From contig CALNVZ010001960.1 in assembly GCA_940671915.1 (NCBI GenBank), positions 138,125 through 202,124 on the forward strand: a stretch of 64,000 nt of DNA. Reading direction: 5' to 3'. Below, in pieces: positions 35,501 to 45,794 of this stretch (position 1 is the stretch's first letter; each line of letters starts with the position of its first letter). Origin of the DNA: Paracentrotus lividus. Taxonomy: Eukaryota > Echinodermata > Echinoidea > Camarodonta > Echinidae. The translations under genes were made by a program, and so were the position numbers. The notes beneath the pieces were generated by a model. The model searched no databases, was not told the DNA's origin, and saw nothing but the letters and a program-made list of their open reading frames with translations.

Positions 35501-38017
35501 CCCCGTACGTCTGCTACAAATTGCCCTGGACACGGGGCATTGTGACACTCGACTCTTGTTTTGAAATGGTAATTGCTTCAAAAATAACTTGTTGTACTCA
35601 GCCAAAACCTATTAATATGTCAAGCTAAGATATGCATATTTCATTTTATTTAGGTTTAAGCAAGTATTTAGCTTAATAAAGTTGATAGATCAAATTTGGA
35701 AAAAACTGTTACAATTGTCCCCGGTCTCCCCTACTTGGGAGGGATGGCTGGTTGAGGTTCGATCACCTTTTCAATGAAATACTTTCTAGATGGAAGATAA
35801 AAATACTTAAATTGGGAATTGTTGTATTATGAAGAAATATTAACTTTTGTTTTATATGTAATTTTGGTTTTTCATTTCTCGGTCCGGTCTGGGACTTTAA
35901 GGTAATCATTGCAATCTTTAAATTGGTAATGCGTTAAAAAACAACAAAGTCGCTGTTTAAAAATGCAATGATTAATTTAGATTCGTGTTATATTTAAAAA
36001 TTATTTCTTCAAAGTATGAAAATGAATAGAAAATTGTTGCCAATTTTAGGAACAAAAGAAGATTAATTTGAACTTATAAGCTGTGTAGCTCCATGGATCA
36101 AAGGAGAAGAAAAAGGGAAACTTCAAAATGTTCTATGATTAGGTTTTCACAACAAAAGATGGCTGGGCTCTTATGCGTTTTGCCTAATATTTTAATTAAA
36201 ATTGTTTGTTTGATCATCAATCTACTTGATGACAATTTTACACAGTCCTTTGTGGTTATTTATGGTTGTCCCATCCCCCCCCCTATATCTGTCCCATTTC
36301 ACCCCTATTGATGTCCCACTGTCGCTGATCAATGATATAGACGAATCGGCAGCGTTTAATTGAAATGAGCCCTCTATGTGCTCGTCTATAGCGGGAGGGG
36401 GGGGGCTTCAAGGTTACACAGGTCTAATTACTTCAAAGACACCAAACATGTGAATGCGAGCCAACCCGGTAAACCGCCAACCCAAAGACAAAATAGGAGC
36501 TTTCGCTGGACTACGGAGGAGAATAATCTAGAACGTTAGCATTATGAAAGGCTTTATTTTCAAAATAGCTCAAACCCAAACTCCTGCATACTGTTAGTAC
36601 AGGAAAAGGAGTGTGTAAAACTGGTATTTGCTAGAAACGGCTGGCAAGCGTTTAAATTCAAAGTTTTCGTGTGCACAAACGAGGGTTTCCCCCTAGCTAC
36701 AAGAGATAGCTCCCGTTGTCAAAATCTACAACGCTATTTGGGGAAATGTACGTTCTCCAAACGTAGAACGTATAGGTTCTCAGCGGAGAGTCAGTTACAA
36801 GCCAATAAGCGAGCGCTTTGATAGGAATGTATACAGGCATTTCCCCCTTTGCTAAAACATAAAGAAGCATACTTTGAGTTGACTAATCATAATGGCAGGG
36901 CGGTAGGTATTTCTTTTCATATCAGCAATGTTTTAGGTCAGCTGTTATAACGCATAGACGCATTTGACACAATAAAACCTTGGTATGAAAAAAAAAAAAC
37001 TAGGTATCCCAGTAAAGTAGCCTTTTGATTTGAATTCGTATGGCACAATAGACGTTACAATATCTCACAAGCCAAAGGGAACATGTGCGGTTACCATTGG
37101 AAACTTTTATTCAAAGTTACTGAAGAAGATAGAAAACGAGGATTTGCAGGCATTTTGAAAGTAGTGCCCTCTTTTATGCTAACGTTCTAGATAAGCTCCC
37201 CGTAGTCCAGCGAAAGCTCACTAGTAACTAATTTCAAACGCCAGACTGACGCAAATGTATTAATTTAATTGGTTTATTGACACCGATTCCCAGGAAACCA
37301 AGACTTGGACACTCTCTGCACAAAAGGGAAAGATCTAGGCAGTTGTTTTGGAACTATATGACGAGGGTGAATGTACAAGCAACTGTATAGCCTCTGACAC
37401 TTATCCAACAGTGTCCGCGAGAGGGCGCTATATTTTCTTGATTAATGAAAAATCGAGCTGGCTATGCCTATGTTTTGAGTCTATCAATGAGAAGATGAGT
37501 AAATTGTCTTTAAATTACTAGTAGACAATAGTTAGCCCAATTTTCACCCTTTTCTCTACAAACGTTTCGAAATCTTAAATTAACATACAAGTCAACGGGG
37601 AAATATTTACCGCTGTGAAACCTCCAATGTACAACGCATGCGCCATGTGCGCGTATGTCTGGCGCGTTTATACATTTTCCTTTGTTGCGCGTACACAGGC
37701 ACACAAGGAGCATGCGTAGTAAATTGCCCCCCCCCCCCCCCCTCCCCTCCCCCAGCAATGGCTGCCACCATTGACAAAACATCACCCAAACCGAATTCGT
37801 CTTTACTCAAACGTACACCACAATAGAGATACAGTGCTTCTAAGATTATTTTTGATTTGTCCACATCAAGTTCAATTCTTGTTTGATAGCTCACCAAGTA
37901 TTGACGCCCGGTCGCAACGTGTGACGTCAAAACCATGTAATAGCCATGTTGATGTAAGATCACCAAGACAACAACTGGAATCAACAAAGTAATAATCCGA
38001 CGCCTTGACGACACCAT
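22736..38017 (-). CDS. NXPE-family protein (neurexophilin-like plus PC-esterase domain), 4 coding exons
   Basis: Coding exons: 37895-38017, 26501-27103, 25649-25821 and 22736-23597, joined in phases 0, 0 and 2, giving about 586 residues. NXPE proteins are usually about 550. The N-terminus MVSSRRR followed by a hydrophobic ITLLIPVVVLVIL stretch looks like a type II signal anchor or an uncleaved signal. Exon 2 carries the neurexophilin-like region (SYYVCDELHLRIIARN, then DNGDGTYDAYF). Exon 3 is Cys-rich (DFCNFTDP, WFCERPAGFNC). Exon 4 has GNWFPPSCQL, then YFMGDSTIRQ with the esterase nucleophile Ser (codon 23345-23347), and a C-terminal DDDVHP supplying the Asp/His pair (22802-22819). That is the GDS plus DxxH layout of PC-esterases. 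All catalytic residues are present and no stops interrupt the exons. The product is probably a secretory-pathway or Golgi membrane enzyme; its substrate cannot be told from sequence. Assignment of the first exon rests on phase and signal-anchor character only. Confidence 0.85.
23759..23955. mobile_element. MITE of the TATCTCAC family, copy 2
   Basis: GGTATCTCACTT ... GCGAAGTGAGATACC. Shares AAAGACGTC and CCGTCTCAAAGTA internal blocks with copies 1 and 3. Lies in the last NXPE intron. Confidence 0.75.
24142..25263. mobile_element. Rearranged Tc1/mariner-like element, inverted dimer
   Basis: Ends CAGTGCGTATCAAAGTAAAC and mirror GTTTAGTTTGATACGCAATG, TIR over 100 bp, TA flanks. Plus-strand fragment WPPQSPDLTLCDFFF and a shifted IIDEFDALRHQ...REMEKRANLCMERNGGHM are mariner-type transposase C-terminal blocks. 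A second copy of the same transposase segment lies in opposite orientation at about 24340-24520. Frames are broken, so no active enzyme. Confidence 0.8.
25054..25137. repeat. Long near-perfect hairpin
   Basis: About 40 bp arms (TGATAACTCAGCCATCCCTG ... and mirror) around a 3-base loop with one mismatch, inside the rearranged mariner element. It is the fusion point of two inverted copies. Confidence 0.85.
25375..25615. mobile_element. Short GAAGAGC-terminated MITE
   Basis: TTGAAGAGCTTCTATGCATA ... TGCATGTAAGCTCTTCAA, with GGAACTAAATCCAC mirrored as GTGTATTTAGTCCC. AATT on each side could be a 4 bp target duplication. Ends about 30 bp before NXPE exon 3. Confidence 0.7.
25649..25821 (-). CDS. 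NXPE gene, exon 3 (Cys-rich linker)
   Basis: 173 bp exon with acceptor ttcttacag and donor gtaagt. Encodes VERDFCNFTDPSAGSPWFC and GFNCSDLMKMRF, the Cys-rich segment found between the two NXPE domains. It ends in phase 2, and the split codon GT|A is completed by the next exon. Confidence 0.82.
26501..27103 (-). CDS. NXPE gene, exon 2 (neurexophilin-like region)
   Basis: Acceptor ...caatggacag before ACC AAC; donor gttagtt after ...AAT CCA ATG. 201 codons, phase 0 at both ends. A Ser/Pro/Arg-rich low-complexity lead precedes the beta-rich neurexophilin-like region that ends near EHRPRIVFFGG. Confidence 0.8.
27153..27290. repeat. (ATTAGACCA)n short-unit array
   Basis: ATTAGACCAGGTGG, AATTAGACGA, AATTAGACCAAC and similar units directly upstream of the NXPE exon 2 acceptor. 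Confidence 0.7.
27409..28253. mobile_element. Foldback mariner-like element
   Basis: CCGAGTGAGTCAAAAAAAA ... TTTTTTTTTACTCACTCGG, TA flanks. The arms are about 350 bp and strongly complementary (for example AACTTGGCAGGGGTGTTATT at about 27708 and its mirror near 27950), leaving a ~140 bp loop. No transposase. Confidence 0.85.
28787..29567. repeat. Left arm of a long inverted repeat
   Basis: TATGGCACGCCAAA, then TCTAACAAATATATATTT, several ~25 bp units of the form TTTCACTTTTCACAAAATAT, then GAGGCCATCACTGCCGCGCA and CATTCGCTTGCAGATAA. Each block recurs in mirror order at 31018-32077. Confidence 0.85.
29568..31017. other. Spacer of the long inverted repeat, no gene seen
   Basis: Contains the tail fragment at 29886-29965, (AAATA)n-rich simple sequence (30010-30165) and an AG-rich tract (30665-30770). 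A 101-codon open stretch at 29565-29870 (minus) has no recognisable motif. Confidence 0.5.
29886..29965 (+). repeat. SINE/LINE 3' tail fragment
   Basis: GTGAAGCGCTTTGAGCAG, then AAAAGCGCTATATGAAAATC and ATTATTATTGTT. Same tail type as at 8299, forward orientation. Confidence 0.45.
31018..32077. repeat. Right arm of a long inverted repeat
   Basis: Mirror of 28787-29567 (TTATCTGCAAGCGAATG, TGCGCGGCAGTGATGGCCTC, TTTGGCGTGCCATA). It is longer than the left arm because of an AT microsatellite at about 31860-31925 and an unshared stretch near 31300-31590. Confidence 0.85.
32897..35775. mobile_element. Palindromic element split by a later insertion
   Basis: Left arm 32897-33062 and right arm 33083-33213 plus 35732-35775, around a 20-base loop (33063-33082). 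The stem includes GTTTGTATTGCTATGTCAGA and the outer GATCGAACCTCAACCA. The right arm is cut at ...CGAGTA by the element at 33214-35731. Confidence 0.85.
33214..35731. mobile_element. GGGGAGAC-family TIR element, copy with a GGGGCAATTGTAACA phrase
   Basis: TA|GGGGAGACCGGAGACAA ... TTGTCCCCGGTCTCCCC|TA. Its phrase GGGGCAATTGTAACA (or mirror TGTTACAATTGCCCC) occurs near 33240, 33590, 33600, 35490 and 35530. Inside are a direct duplication of about 130 bp (33955 and 34320, with a third partial at 34995) and an AG-rich tract (34790-34960). No transposase. Confidence 0.8.
35776..36495. other. Non-coding part of the NXPE intron
   Basis: AT-rich; C-run at 36275-36284 and G-run near 36400. Nothing else recognised. 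Confidence 0.4.
36496..37221. mobile_element. TA-flanked MITE (family M737), copy 3, inverted
   Basis: 726 bp, ends GGAGCTTTCGCTGGACTACG and mirror ending GCGAAAGCTCAC, flanked by TA. Opposite orientation to copies 1 and 2 and close to them in sequence. It lies in the long NXPE intron. Confidence 0.88.
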
Positions 38018-38019
38018 AT
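37895..38019 (-). CDS. NXPE gene, first coding exon (signal anchor)
   Basis: ATG at 38017-38015. Only two bases separate it from a good acceptor (tttaatttcag at the minus-strand 5' side), so an untranslated upstream exon is expected beyond 38019. It encodes 41 residues: basic SSRRR then about 14 hydrophobic residues. The donor is gtgagc, read after codon TTG (phase 0), which matches the phase-0 acceptor of the next exon at 27103. The weak point is the 10.8 kb intron with no RNA evidence. Confidence 0.6.
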
Positions 38020-38502
38020 CTGAAATTAAATAATCGAATAACGGATAATTCATTTATGCACCTTAAAATTACATCACACAGAAATTACTACTTTGTACGT
38101 GATGCTTAAACCTCTCGATCCTCACTCCTCGATGAGGTTGACTAAATAAATGAGACGGACGAGGAATTTCAAGTTCTCGGGTCTGGTACCAGCACCTTGA
38201 AGAGCTGTGAGCGTCACGCGTGAAGAAAAGAAAACAAATATATTCGATTAACATACAATACTAAAAATCAACACTGCCTACTACTATCGCCCTTCTCCCC
38301 CTTCTTTTTGTAAAGAATAGCAATCACATCATCCATGTGGTCTATCAATTAGACGAACTTGACTATTAGTTTTAGACTAGTCGCATGGGCGTCTCCGTGA
38401 AATCTAATGAAATGTAGGCAAATCAAAGAAATTCAAATTTATGACAAGTTTCCCGAATAGGAGGCGCCTCCTCAGGCGAGATACCACCTTTAATGCGTAT
38501 CA

Positions 38503-38985
38503 GGACATTACCCGGACAATTACCCCCAGACAATTGAACCCGGAACAATTACCCCGAGGACAATTACCCCTGGACAATTACCCCCCGGACAATTACCCCG
38601 GAAATTACCCCCCGGACAATTACCCCCCGGACAAGTACCCCCCGGACCTACCCCCCGGACAATTTACCCCCAAGGAAATTACCCCGAGGACAATTACTGC
38701 CAGACAATTACCGCGGAAAATTACCCCGCGGAAAATTACCCCGAGGACAATTACTCCCAACAATTACCCCGACGACACCTACCTCAAGACAATTACCCCT
38801 GGACAATTACTCCCCGGACAATTACCCCCGAGTACAATCACCCCCAGCGACACTACCTCCGAGGACACTACCAAGACGACTACCCCCGGACAATGACCCT
38901 CGACGACAACTACCCCAAGACAATTACCCCTGGATAGTTACCCCCTGACAATTTTGCCCACGGACAACTACCCCCCCCCCCAAGA
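38503..38985. repeat. Left array of (GGACAATTACCCC)n
   Basis: Around 30 imperfect units of 13-16 bp of the form GGACAATTACCCCC (peptide periodicity DNYPP). The opposite-strand version lies at 39961-40343. Confidence 0.9.
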
Positions 38986-39960
38986 ACGCCGTAAGAACGC
39001 GTAAGATAGTTGTATATTTAATATGGTCCAACGGGCAATATTGAAGAATGAAATGCTTACTAATAATGTTTATTGTAAAGACACTGTAAGGAGAGCAACA
39101 ACAACATCAGACGAAGCGGTCTTGTACAAGTTGCAAATATTTTATACTTCATTTTTTTCCCAATTCCCATATATCATATTTATTCATATTTTGTCAGGCC
39201 TAATTAATTGATTTCATTTATGTGATACAATAAAATTCGATAAAAATCAATAAATTTGTTTGGAGCATACTGCGTTGTTTTTGTTTTAACAATTATCAAT
39301 TGTCGATGTTTATAACAGTAACCACATTAAAAAGGTGGTGTAAATAAATCAAAAACTTATTGGCCCGAATCTTGACGTGTGGATTCTGCAAAATCCGTCG
39401 TTTGAATCATGTTTCCATGGGCGGTCATAAAGGCCATAATAATGACTCTATAAATCAACAAATAAAGTGAAAATAAGTAATGTGTGATATTAGATTTCAC
39501 GATTAACCTTATTTTCCATAAATTGACATGGCTTTAGTTTATATTTTCACTTTATTTGCTAATTTATGGAGTATAGAAAAACACTTTATTTGATTATGTC
39601 ATATCGTTTACCAATTTAGGAATTTTGGTACTTAATTTCCTTCTTTGACGTTAATTGCTATCACCCTAATTGTAAAATTACAATGTGTTATTGTGTGTAT
39701 TATCTTTGTTTTAAAGTTATTAAACTTATTAAGTTATAAAGCCACATCTTAATCTGGAATATTGGGAAGGAAAAGGGGAAAAATGAAGAAAAAGGGAAAA
39801 ACTAGGAAAAAAGACGAAAGTGAGAGAGAGAAAGAGAGAGGGAGAGAGAAAGAAAAGAGAAAGAGGAATATAAAATAGAAAGTAGAAAATAATTCGAAAA
39901 CATGCAACACGCGGCGAGACTCACAATGACGCTGCTTGATTCCCACATCGATGCCGGAGG

Positions 39961-40343
39961 AGGGGGGGGGTAATTGTCCGGGGAGTACTTGTCCGGAGTA
40001 ATTGTCCTCGGGGGTTATTGTCCGGGGGTAATTGTCTGGGGGTAATTTAGGGGGTAATTGTCCCGGGGGTAATTGTCCTCGGGGGGTATTTCCTTGGGGC
40101 TATTGTCCGGGGTAATTGTCCAGGGGAAATTGTCCGGGGGTAATTTCCGGGGGTAATTGTCCAGGGGGTAATGTCCGGGGGTAATTGTCCGGGGGTAATT
40201 GTACTCGGGGTAATTGTCGGGGTAATTGTCCTCGGGGGTAATTGTCCCGGGGGTATGTCGGGGCAATGTCCGGGGGTAATTGTCCTCGGGGTAATTGTCC
40301 GGGGTATTGTCCGGGGGTAATTGTCCAGGGGTAATTGTCTAGA
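39961..40343. repeat. Right array of (GGGGGTAATTGTCC)n, inverted
   Basis: About 25 imperfect units in the orientation opposite to 38503-38985, with ~975 bp between the arrays. Together they form a foldback structure. The spacer holds no gene I recognise. Confidence 0.9.
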
Positions 40344-40894
40344 ACCCCTTAATGATCGCCTTGAATGACCATCACTAGCACCAAACCATAGTATCATTCA
40401 AATACTATATGTCACTTTAATGACATGATCCACATACCTTTAGATGTTACATAGTAACGAGTATTCAAACAAACCAAATTTTTTAAATAAAGAACCACAA
40501 TATTGGGAATTATGTTTTCAAACATTGTCGAGAAAGAGAAAACACTGATCAGGACAATTTTCCCCGGACATGAATGAAATTAGCCGGGCAATGTCAGACA
40601 CATAAAAAAAATAGAAAAATCCAAACTAAAAAATCAGCAAATAACAAAAGCAAAAAATAAAGGGGATGTCCTCAATTATAGGTCATGCATGAAAAATAAT
40701 CAGTACAGCAATATGACACATTATTACCCTTATAAGACATCTGAACCGGCTATTGCAAAATTCATACCGACCGCAGTTTGATATGATATCGATATATGAA
40801 GCGATCATGGGGTATATTGCCATATTGACCGGAATAAAAAAATCCCATTGAAAAACACGCATTGACGTAAGGGTGCCTTTCAATTGTGACCGGC

Positions 40895-41830
40895 TGGTCG
40901 GGGTCCTACGCGTAATTTTAATGATGCGCGTTTACAAAGAGTAGTAAGACAATGGATACGCACAGAAGCATTATTGCGTCACAATGGTTCAACTCAGAAT
41001 GCTGAAGAAACAAAGAAAGAAAAAAAATCCCACGACAAATGCCCAGTTTAAATCAGTTTTCGGTTTTGGTAACGTTATATCCTGAGAAAGCAAACTTTAT
41101 GACTCGTTGAATGACACATTCTGCAAATTATACCGAGGCATGATGTTTCGAGGGGAATTGATTCCTTGATATTTTATATTGATGAAGACAGTGGAACATT
41201 TGGATTCAAACATACATGACTGTACTGTGCAGTTGTACCAGACAGCTAGGATATGTGGTAGTAGACTACACTGTGTGTTTTCAATGTCCTATGTTGGAGA
41301 TAGGTAGTTGAAGGATAATAATAAAAAATATTGACTGTTTTTTTTCGGCAATAGCATATAGTGCCCTACTAGCACCATATTGCCCTCGTCTTCGACTCGG
41401 GGCAATATTATGCTAGTTCAGGCACTATATGCCATATTGCCTCAAGGCAGTCAATATTATTTAATTATTACCTGTATGAGGCATTTTGGAGACAAGATTA
41501 GCGCATTTTTGCTTGCCTATTACTCGGTCAACAAAAAATACGTCACAATGGATAAGTTGTACCACAACGGGCCGTAATATCCATACTCCCCTCCTCCGTA
41601 TTTCCCTATGGGGTTTGTGTACAAAATTGCCGGTCCGTAATATCCATATTTTGTCTGGTCGGGGGTCCTACGCGTAATTGTAAGTAGATGATGCGCGTTA
41701 ACAAAGAGTAAGACAATGGATACGCACTCAAGCATTTTTGCGTCACAATGGTTCAACTCAGACTGCTAAAGAAACAAAGAAAAGAAAAAAAATCTCACGA
41801 CAAATGCCCAGTTTAAATCAAGTAAACTTA
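40895..41830. repeat. Direct duplication of ~165 bp, about 750 bp apart
   Basis: 40895-41065 and 41655-41825 share GGTCCTACGCGTAATT, GACAATGGATACGCAC, TTGCGTCACAATGGTTCAAC and GACAAATGCCCAGTTTAAAT. Each copy is followed by one of the two hairpin elements. Confidence 0.8.
41335..41470. repeat. Hairpin element with an AATATTGACTG terminus, copy 1
   Basis: AATATTGACTG ... CAGTCAATATT ends. The central stem-loop is TATTGCCC-TCGTCTTCGACTCG-GGGCAATA, and GCATATAGTGCC is mirrored as GGCACTATATGC. About 140 bp. Confidence 0.75.
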
Positions 41831-41876
41831 TTTTATTCTCTTTAAAATGGGGCTAATTGAGGTTAACAGGTAATAA

Positions 41877-42022
41877 TAATGATATTGACTGGCTTTACCT
41901 TCGGGAGATACCTCCTATATTTCCCTCACAAGACCAATATTGCCCTCGTCTTCGACTCGAGGCAATATGAGACTTATTTGGGAAATATCTGCAGTATCTC
42001 CCTCAAGGCCAGTCAATATTAT
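41877..42022. repeat. Hairpin element with an ATATTGACTGG terminus, copy 2
   Basis: ATATTGACTGGC ... GCCAGTCAATAT ends. The same core loop TCGTCTTCGACTCG flanked by ATATTGCCC and GGCAATAT. Confidence 0.75.
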
Positions 42023-42671
42023 ATAATTATCCTCAATCTTAGCTGCTTAATTCCAAAGCATCATGATTACATGTAACTGGAAATTAAGAGTTAATTAATA
42101 AACATCTTGCGGAGAAGACGATTTTTAGATGAGATACCTTGCTGGGAGAAGTGTCGATCATCAGCCCTGTTACTGCGGTAAAGCTTAATTAAACCTAACC
42201 TCGGAAGGTTTGGGGTTAGTAGCTCATGGCAGATGGCTAGCTTTATTTAAAAAAAAGTAACGACGCTGAAAAAAAAAATTGTTGAAAACCAGCTTCTCAA
42301 AATATTCTCTTTTTATTGAGAGTGAGGCAAAACATACCAATTTGATCAAAAACACGTTTTGGGCGATTGCATGTTTTGGGGGTTTTTTTTTTCTCCAGGC
42401 TGTTTCTGTTATTTTTGTGTCCGGTACGACATGGTAGGCCTTATATTTTATATTTTAATTCAGTGTAAAGGATGTGTAATCAGGAAAGTTAAGTCATGGT
42501 TCTTGTTCCCCTTACTTGAGGATCACCATCAATCAGGAAAATATTGTTTTATTTTCATGTCAAAAATATGTAAAATGATGTCAAAATGGCCCATACGACA
42601 CAACATGGAATCGCCCTGTTGACCAATCAACAAGAGATTCATCAGAAGATTGATGCCCGCGATCGAATAGA

Positions 42672-44490
42672 ACAGTTTACTAACATAATTTATTTAAAGT
42701 TTATTGCATACCTTTTTAACAAAGGTGACAAACTGAGAGTTGTCTTAGGCTTGCCCAACATAGCAACAACTAATGCATGCAAACTGCATTATATGTATTG
42801 TAGTTCATTCTTTTATTACAGGTTGTTTGAATACCTTGTTTCTATGTCGCCAGGAAAAAGTATGCTTAATATTTGAATGTTATTCAAATGGTCAATCAAC
42901 AAAAAATTCATCAGAAGATTGCTGTCCGCGATCGAATTGCAACACGATCACAAGCAATCACAAGGCAGATGTAAGAATTACGGTTACAATTTGAAATATA
43001 ATGGAGATTACGATGCAAATACTGCATTCCTGTTTATAAATTTGTAAACCCATAGCATTATATCTTACCTTCTGATCTTGTATGATACTATAAATGACTG
43101 GTGATGAGTCAGCAGCTAGCTGAGACAGAGAGAATTTTGCTGAGATGGCTTGTACACGCCAGGTTCCTTCGATCAGCTTCAGCTTGGAGGAAGAAGACGC
43201 TTCGATCCCAGGCTTCTGTGCCCTAGTAAAGCCCCTTTCACAATTGGTGGGCCGTCTGCTTACAACCGTTGAGATTGTGTGCAACATATATTGTGAGCAA
43301 ATGATCGCAAACAATCGAAAGAACCATTGTGAAAGCCCTTAACCATGAACCTAATTACGGATGGGCATTCTTTGCGACTACAAGGTATGCAATCATTCTT
43401 TCAAAGAACTCTCAACAGCATTCTTCCGGGCATTCTTCGCATGACCCTTCTCTTTGATCACGAATGTTTCCTCCACAATCCCTTGGCGAGATGATGAATA
43501 AATTAAATCTATTGACAAAATAACTATAGAAATCCGTTGCGCAGAAGGAATAGAAAAAGGTTTTGAATTTGTCTACGCAGTTATAGCAATGACTTTCACA
43601 CTTTCAATTTCATCCATTTAATTTGTGAAATATTTTTTTTTTAAATTGAAAATTATTACAAAAATAATGATTAGTTACTACTGTATAACCACTTGGCTGC
43701 GGACCACGAAATATTACGTTCTCGGCGTTTGTACACTGTGCGCGGGCTACGTATCTAATATTACATGATCATGCTATTGTCTGAGCTTTGTCTGTTTGGA
43801 CACACCAGCGCCACGCTGGTCATACCCGTATAGAGCGTTCCCAGCGACGTCATCATTCATTCATTGTTGGTGGGCTAAACAATAGAAACATGTCCATCAA
43901 ACCGTGATAAATCATTGTTTTTACGGTCTGGTGCACCGGTACCTTATTATCTTGCCCACCACGTGACGTCACGTGAAATTGTTTTATTATGCAAGCAGTC
44001 ATGTGGTTAAGTATAATTGTTTGAGATTCTTCACCACATTCCACTTAAAAACTGATTTCTATGCAACATACCAACCGTTCTTTATGCTTGTGAGAATTAT
44101 GTGCAAATGCGCGCGAATAACGTCCCTACTAAATACAACTTACGAGGAAACACAGTTTTTATTGGCTAGCCCATCAAAAGTGCCATACATGTCATGTAGG
44201 CCTATCATGGATTGTCTACAGAAACGAGGATCAGCGAAAAAAAATTATCTTTCTAATGTAAAACACAAGTGACCAGTTTATTCAAATTCTATCATGCATA
44301 CTTTTTTCCCGGCGACATAGTAACAAAGTATTACTAAAGAATGAACTACAATACATGGAATCCAGTTTGCATACATTAGTTGTTGCTATGCCGGGCAAGC
44401 CTCAATATTTTAGGTTGTCAAGAACAACCTTTGTTTAAAAAGTATGCATAAAATTTGAATATGTTAGTAAACTGGTCTATTATTGCCATT
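42672..44490. repeat. Inverted repeat with ~220-bp arms
   Basis: 42672-42900 and 44270-44490 are mirror related (AGTTTACTAACATA, GCAACAACTAATGCATGCAA, TATGTCGCCAGGAAAAAGTA). The ~1.4 kb between them holds no gene I can name. A ~60 bp direct repeat (ATTCATCAGAAGATTG, then CGCGATCGAAT) lies at 42630 and 42905. Confidence 0.8.
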
Positions 44491-45129
44491 GCACTTGTCA
44501 GCCTCCGGAGTCCAAAAACATTTGAAAGACATTCATTCCAATAAACACAATGAATGCTCCAATGAAATGTACATAGTTTAAAGCCCAAGTATAGTTGTAG
44601 TAGTAAACACTGATTTTTTGAAAAACCTGCTCAACTTGTCCTCATAGTGTTCTAAAGACATAACAGTATATGGGCAAAGGATATAATCATGTTCCATGCA
44701 TGTCTTTCCATGATATGTAATAATTTGCATGAGCACGGGGAGATGTTCATTAAAGTAAGGCCATACTTCCTTCATTCTCATCCCAGAACTCTGGGCATGC
44801 CAACCAGCAGCTGATTGGTATAGCGTGAGTGAATTCTGTGTGTACAGTCTGTGTATGGGAATAGCACATGCTCTGCACACAAACCGCTGTATGCTGGCAT
44901 TGTGCCTGTGAGATCCTATCGATTTTGGGACTGTCAATTGATATATTTACACAGTTTTGTTGCTAAATTCAGGTGTTAGAGTGGATTTTATAACAAATCC
45001 TTTCGTACACAGAGGTTAATTGAGGTATTCATTCATATTATTCTGCTCTGGAAGCAAAACAAAAAATCTATTCTCCCAACACTATACATGACCTTTAAGG
45101 CGCTGCAAATGAGGTAAGATCAAAGTGTA

Positions 45130-45770
45130 TTATTAGGGTTGGGCAAATAATGACTTTTTTCTGAAAAGTTATGTCAAACAAGTTATTTCTATAGTCAAAT
45201 TTGATGTAGAATCCAAAAATGACAATGATTTTTGTGTACGATGAAGTATGACGTCGCTAAAGTGCAAAAAACCACAATAGTGTATTTTGTCCATTCATCA
45301 CACACTTTATAGGTATAAACCGGTTTTATTTTGTTTCTTTATGGATTTTGATGGTTTAAAAGCTCAAATCTGACAATTTTATCATGACCAAATGTACCTA
45401 TATCGTTATAGGTGTTAATTAGTGATTTTGATATGAGGTGATTTTTGCTCGATATTGACTGAAACTAACTACCAAACTACACTAACAGTCAACTTAGGTA
45501 GGATTAATCATGTTGGATTAATCATGTTGGGTTCCCTGACACCCAAAAGACTTATAAAAACGCAATAAAAGTGGTTTATACGTATAAAAAGTATGATAAT
45601 TGGGCATAATACGCTGTTTTTGGCGGCCATTTTGGTTTTTTGCACTTTAGCGACGTAAGACGTCATCGTATGCAAAAATAATTGTCATTTTCAGTTTCTA
45701 CGTCGAATTTTACTATAGAAACAACTTGTTTGAAAAAAAAAGTTGAGATTCGCCCTACCCTAGTATTATA
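45130..45770. mobile_element. TIR element with ~150-bp ends
   Basis: AGGGTTGGGCAAA ... GCCCTACCCT, with mirrored TTTCTATAGT(C/A)AAATT, AAAATGACAAT and TCGCTAAAGTGCAAAAAACC. Outer TATTAT on both sides may be a target duplication. No coding region. Confidence 0.8.
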
Positions 45771-45794
45771 GGCCTACCATCAATTCTGATAGAT

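Noticed and set aside
38441-38896. 151-codon open stretch with DNYPP repeats (also 40047-40397, minus)
   Set aside because: A translation of the GGACAATTACCCC arrays, not a gene.
40544-40600. Extra GGACAATTTTCCCC / GCCGGGCAATGTC fragments
   Set aside because: Possibly a stray remnant of the short-unit foldback family, but too short to define.
42958-43314. Possible minus-strand exon reading KPGIEASSSSKLKLIEGTW with a gtaaga donor at 43068
   Set aside because: It lies in the spacer of an inverted repeat, no partner exon was found and no family was recognised.
44578-44937. 119-codon minus-strand open stretch
   Set aside because: No recognisable motif, no convincing splice partners, next to an inverted-repeat arm.
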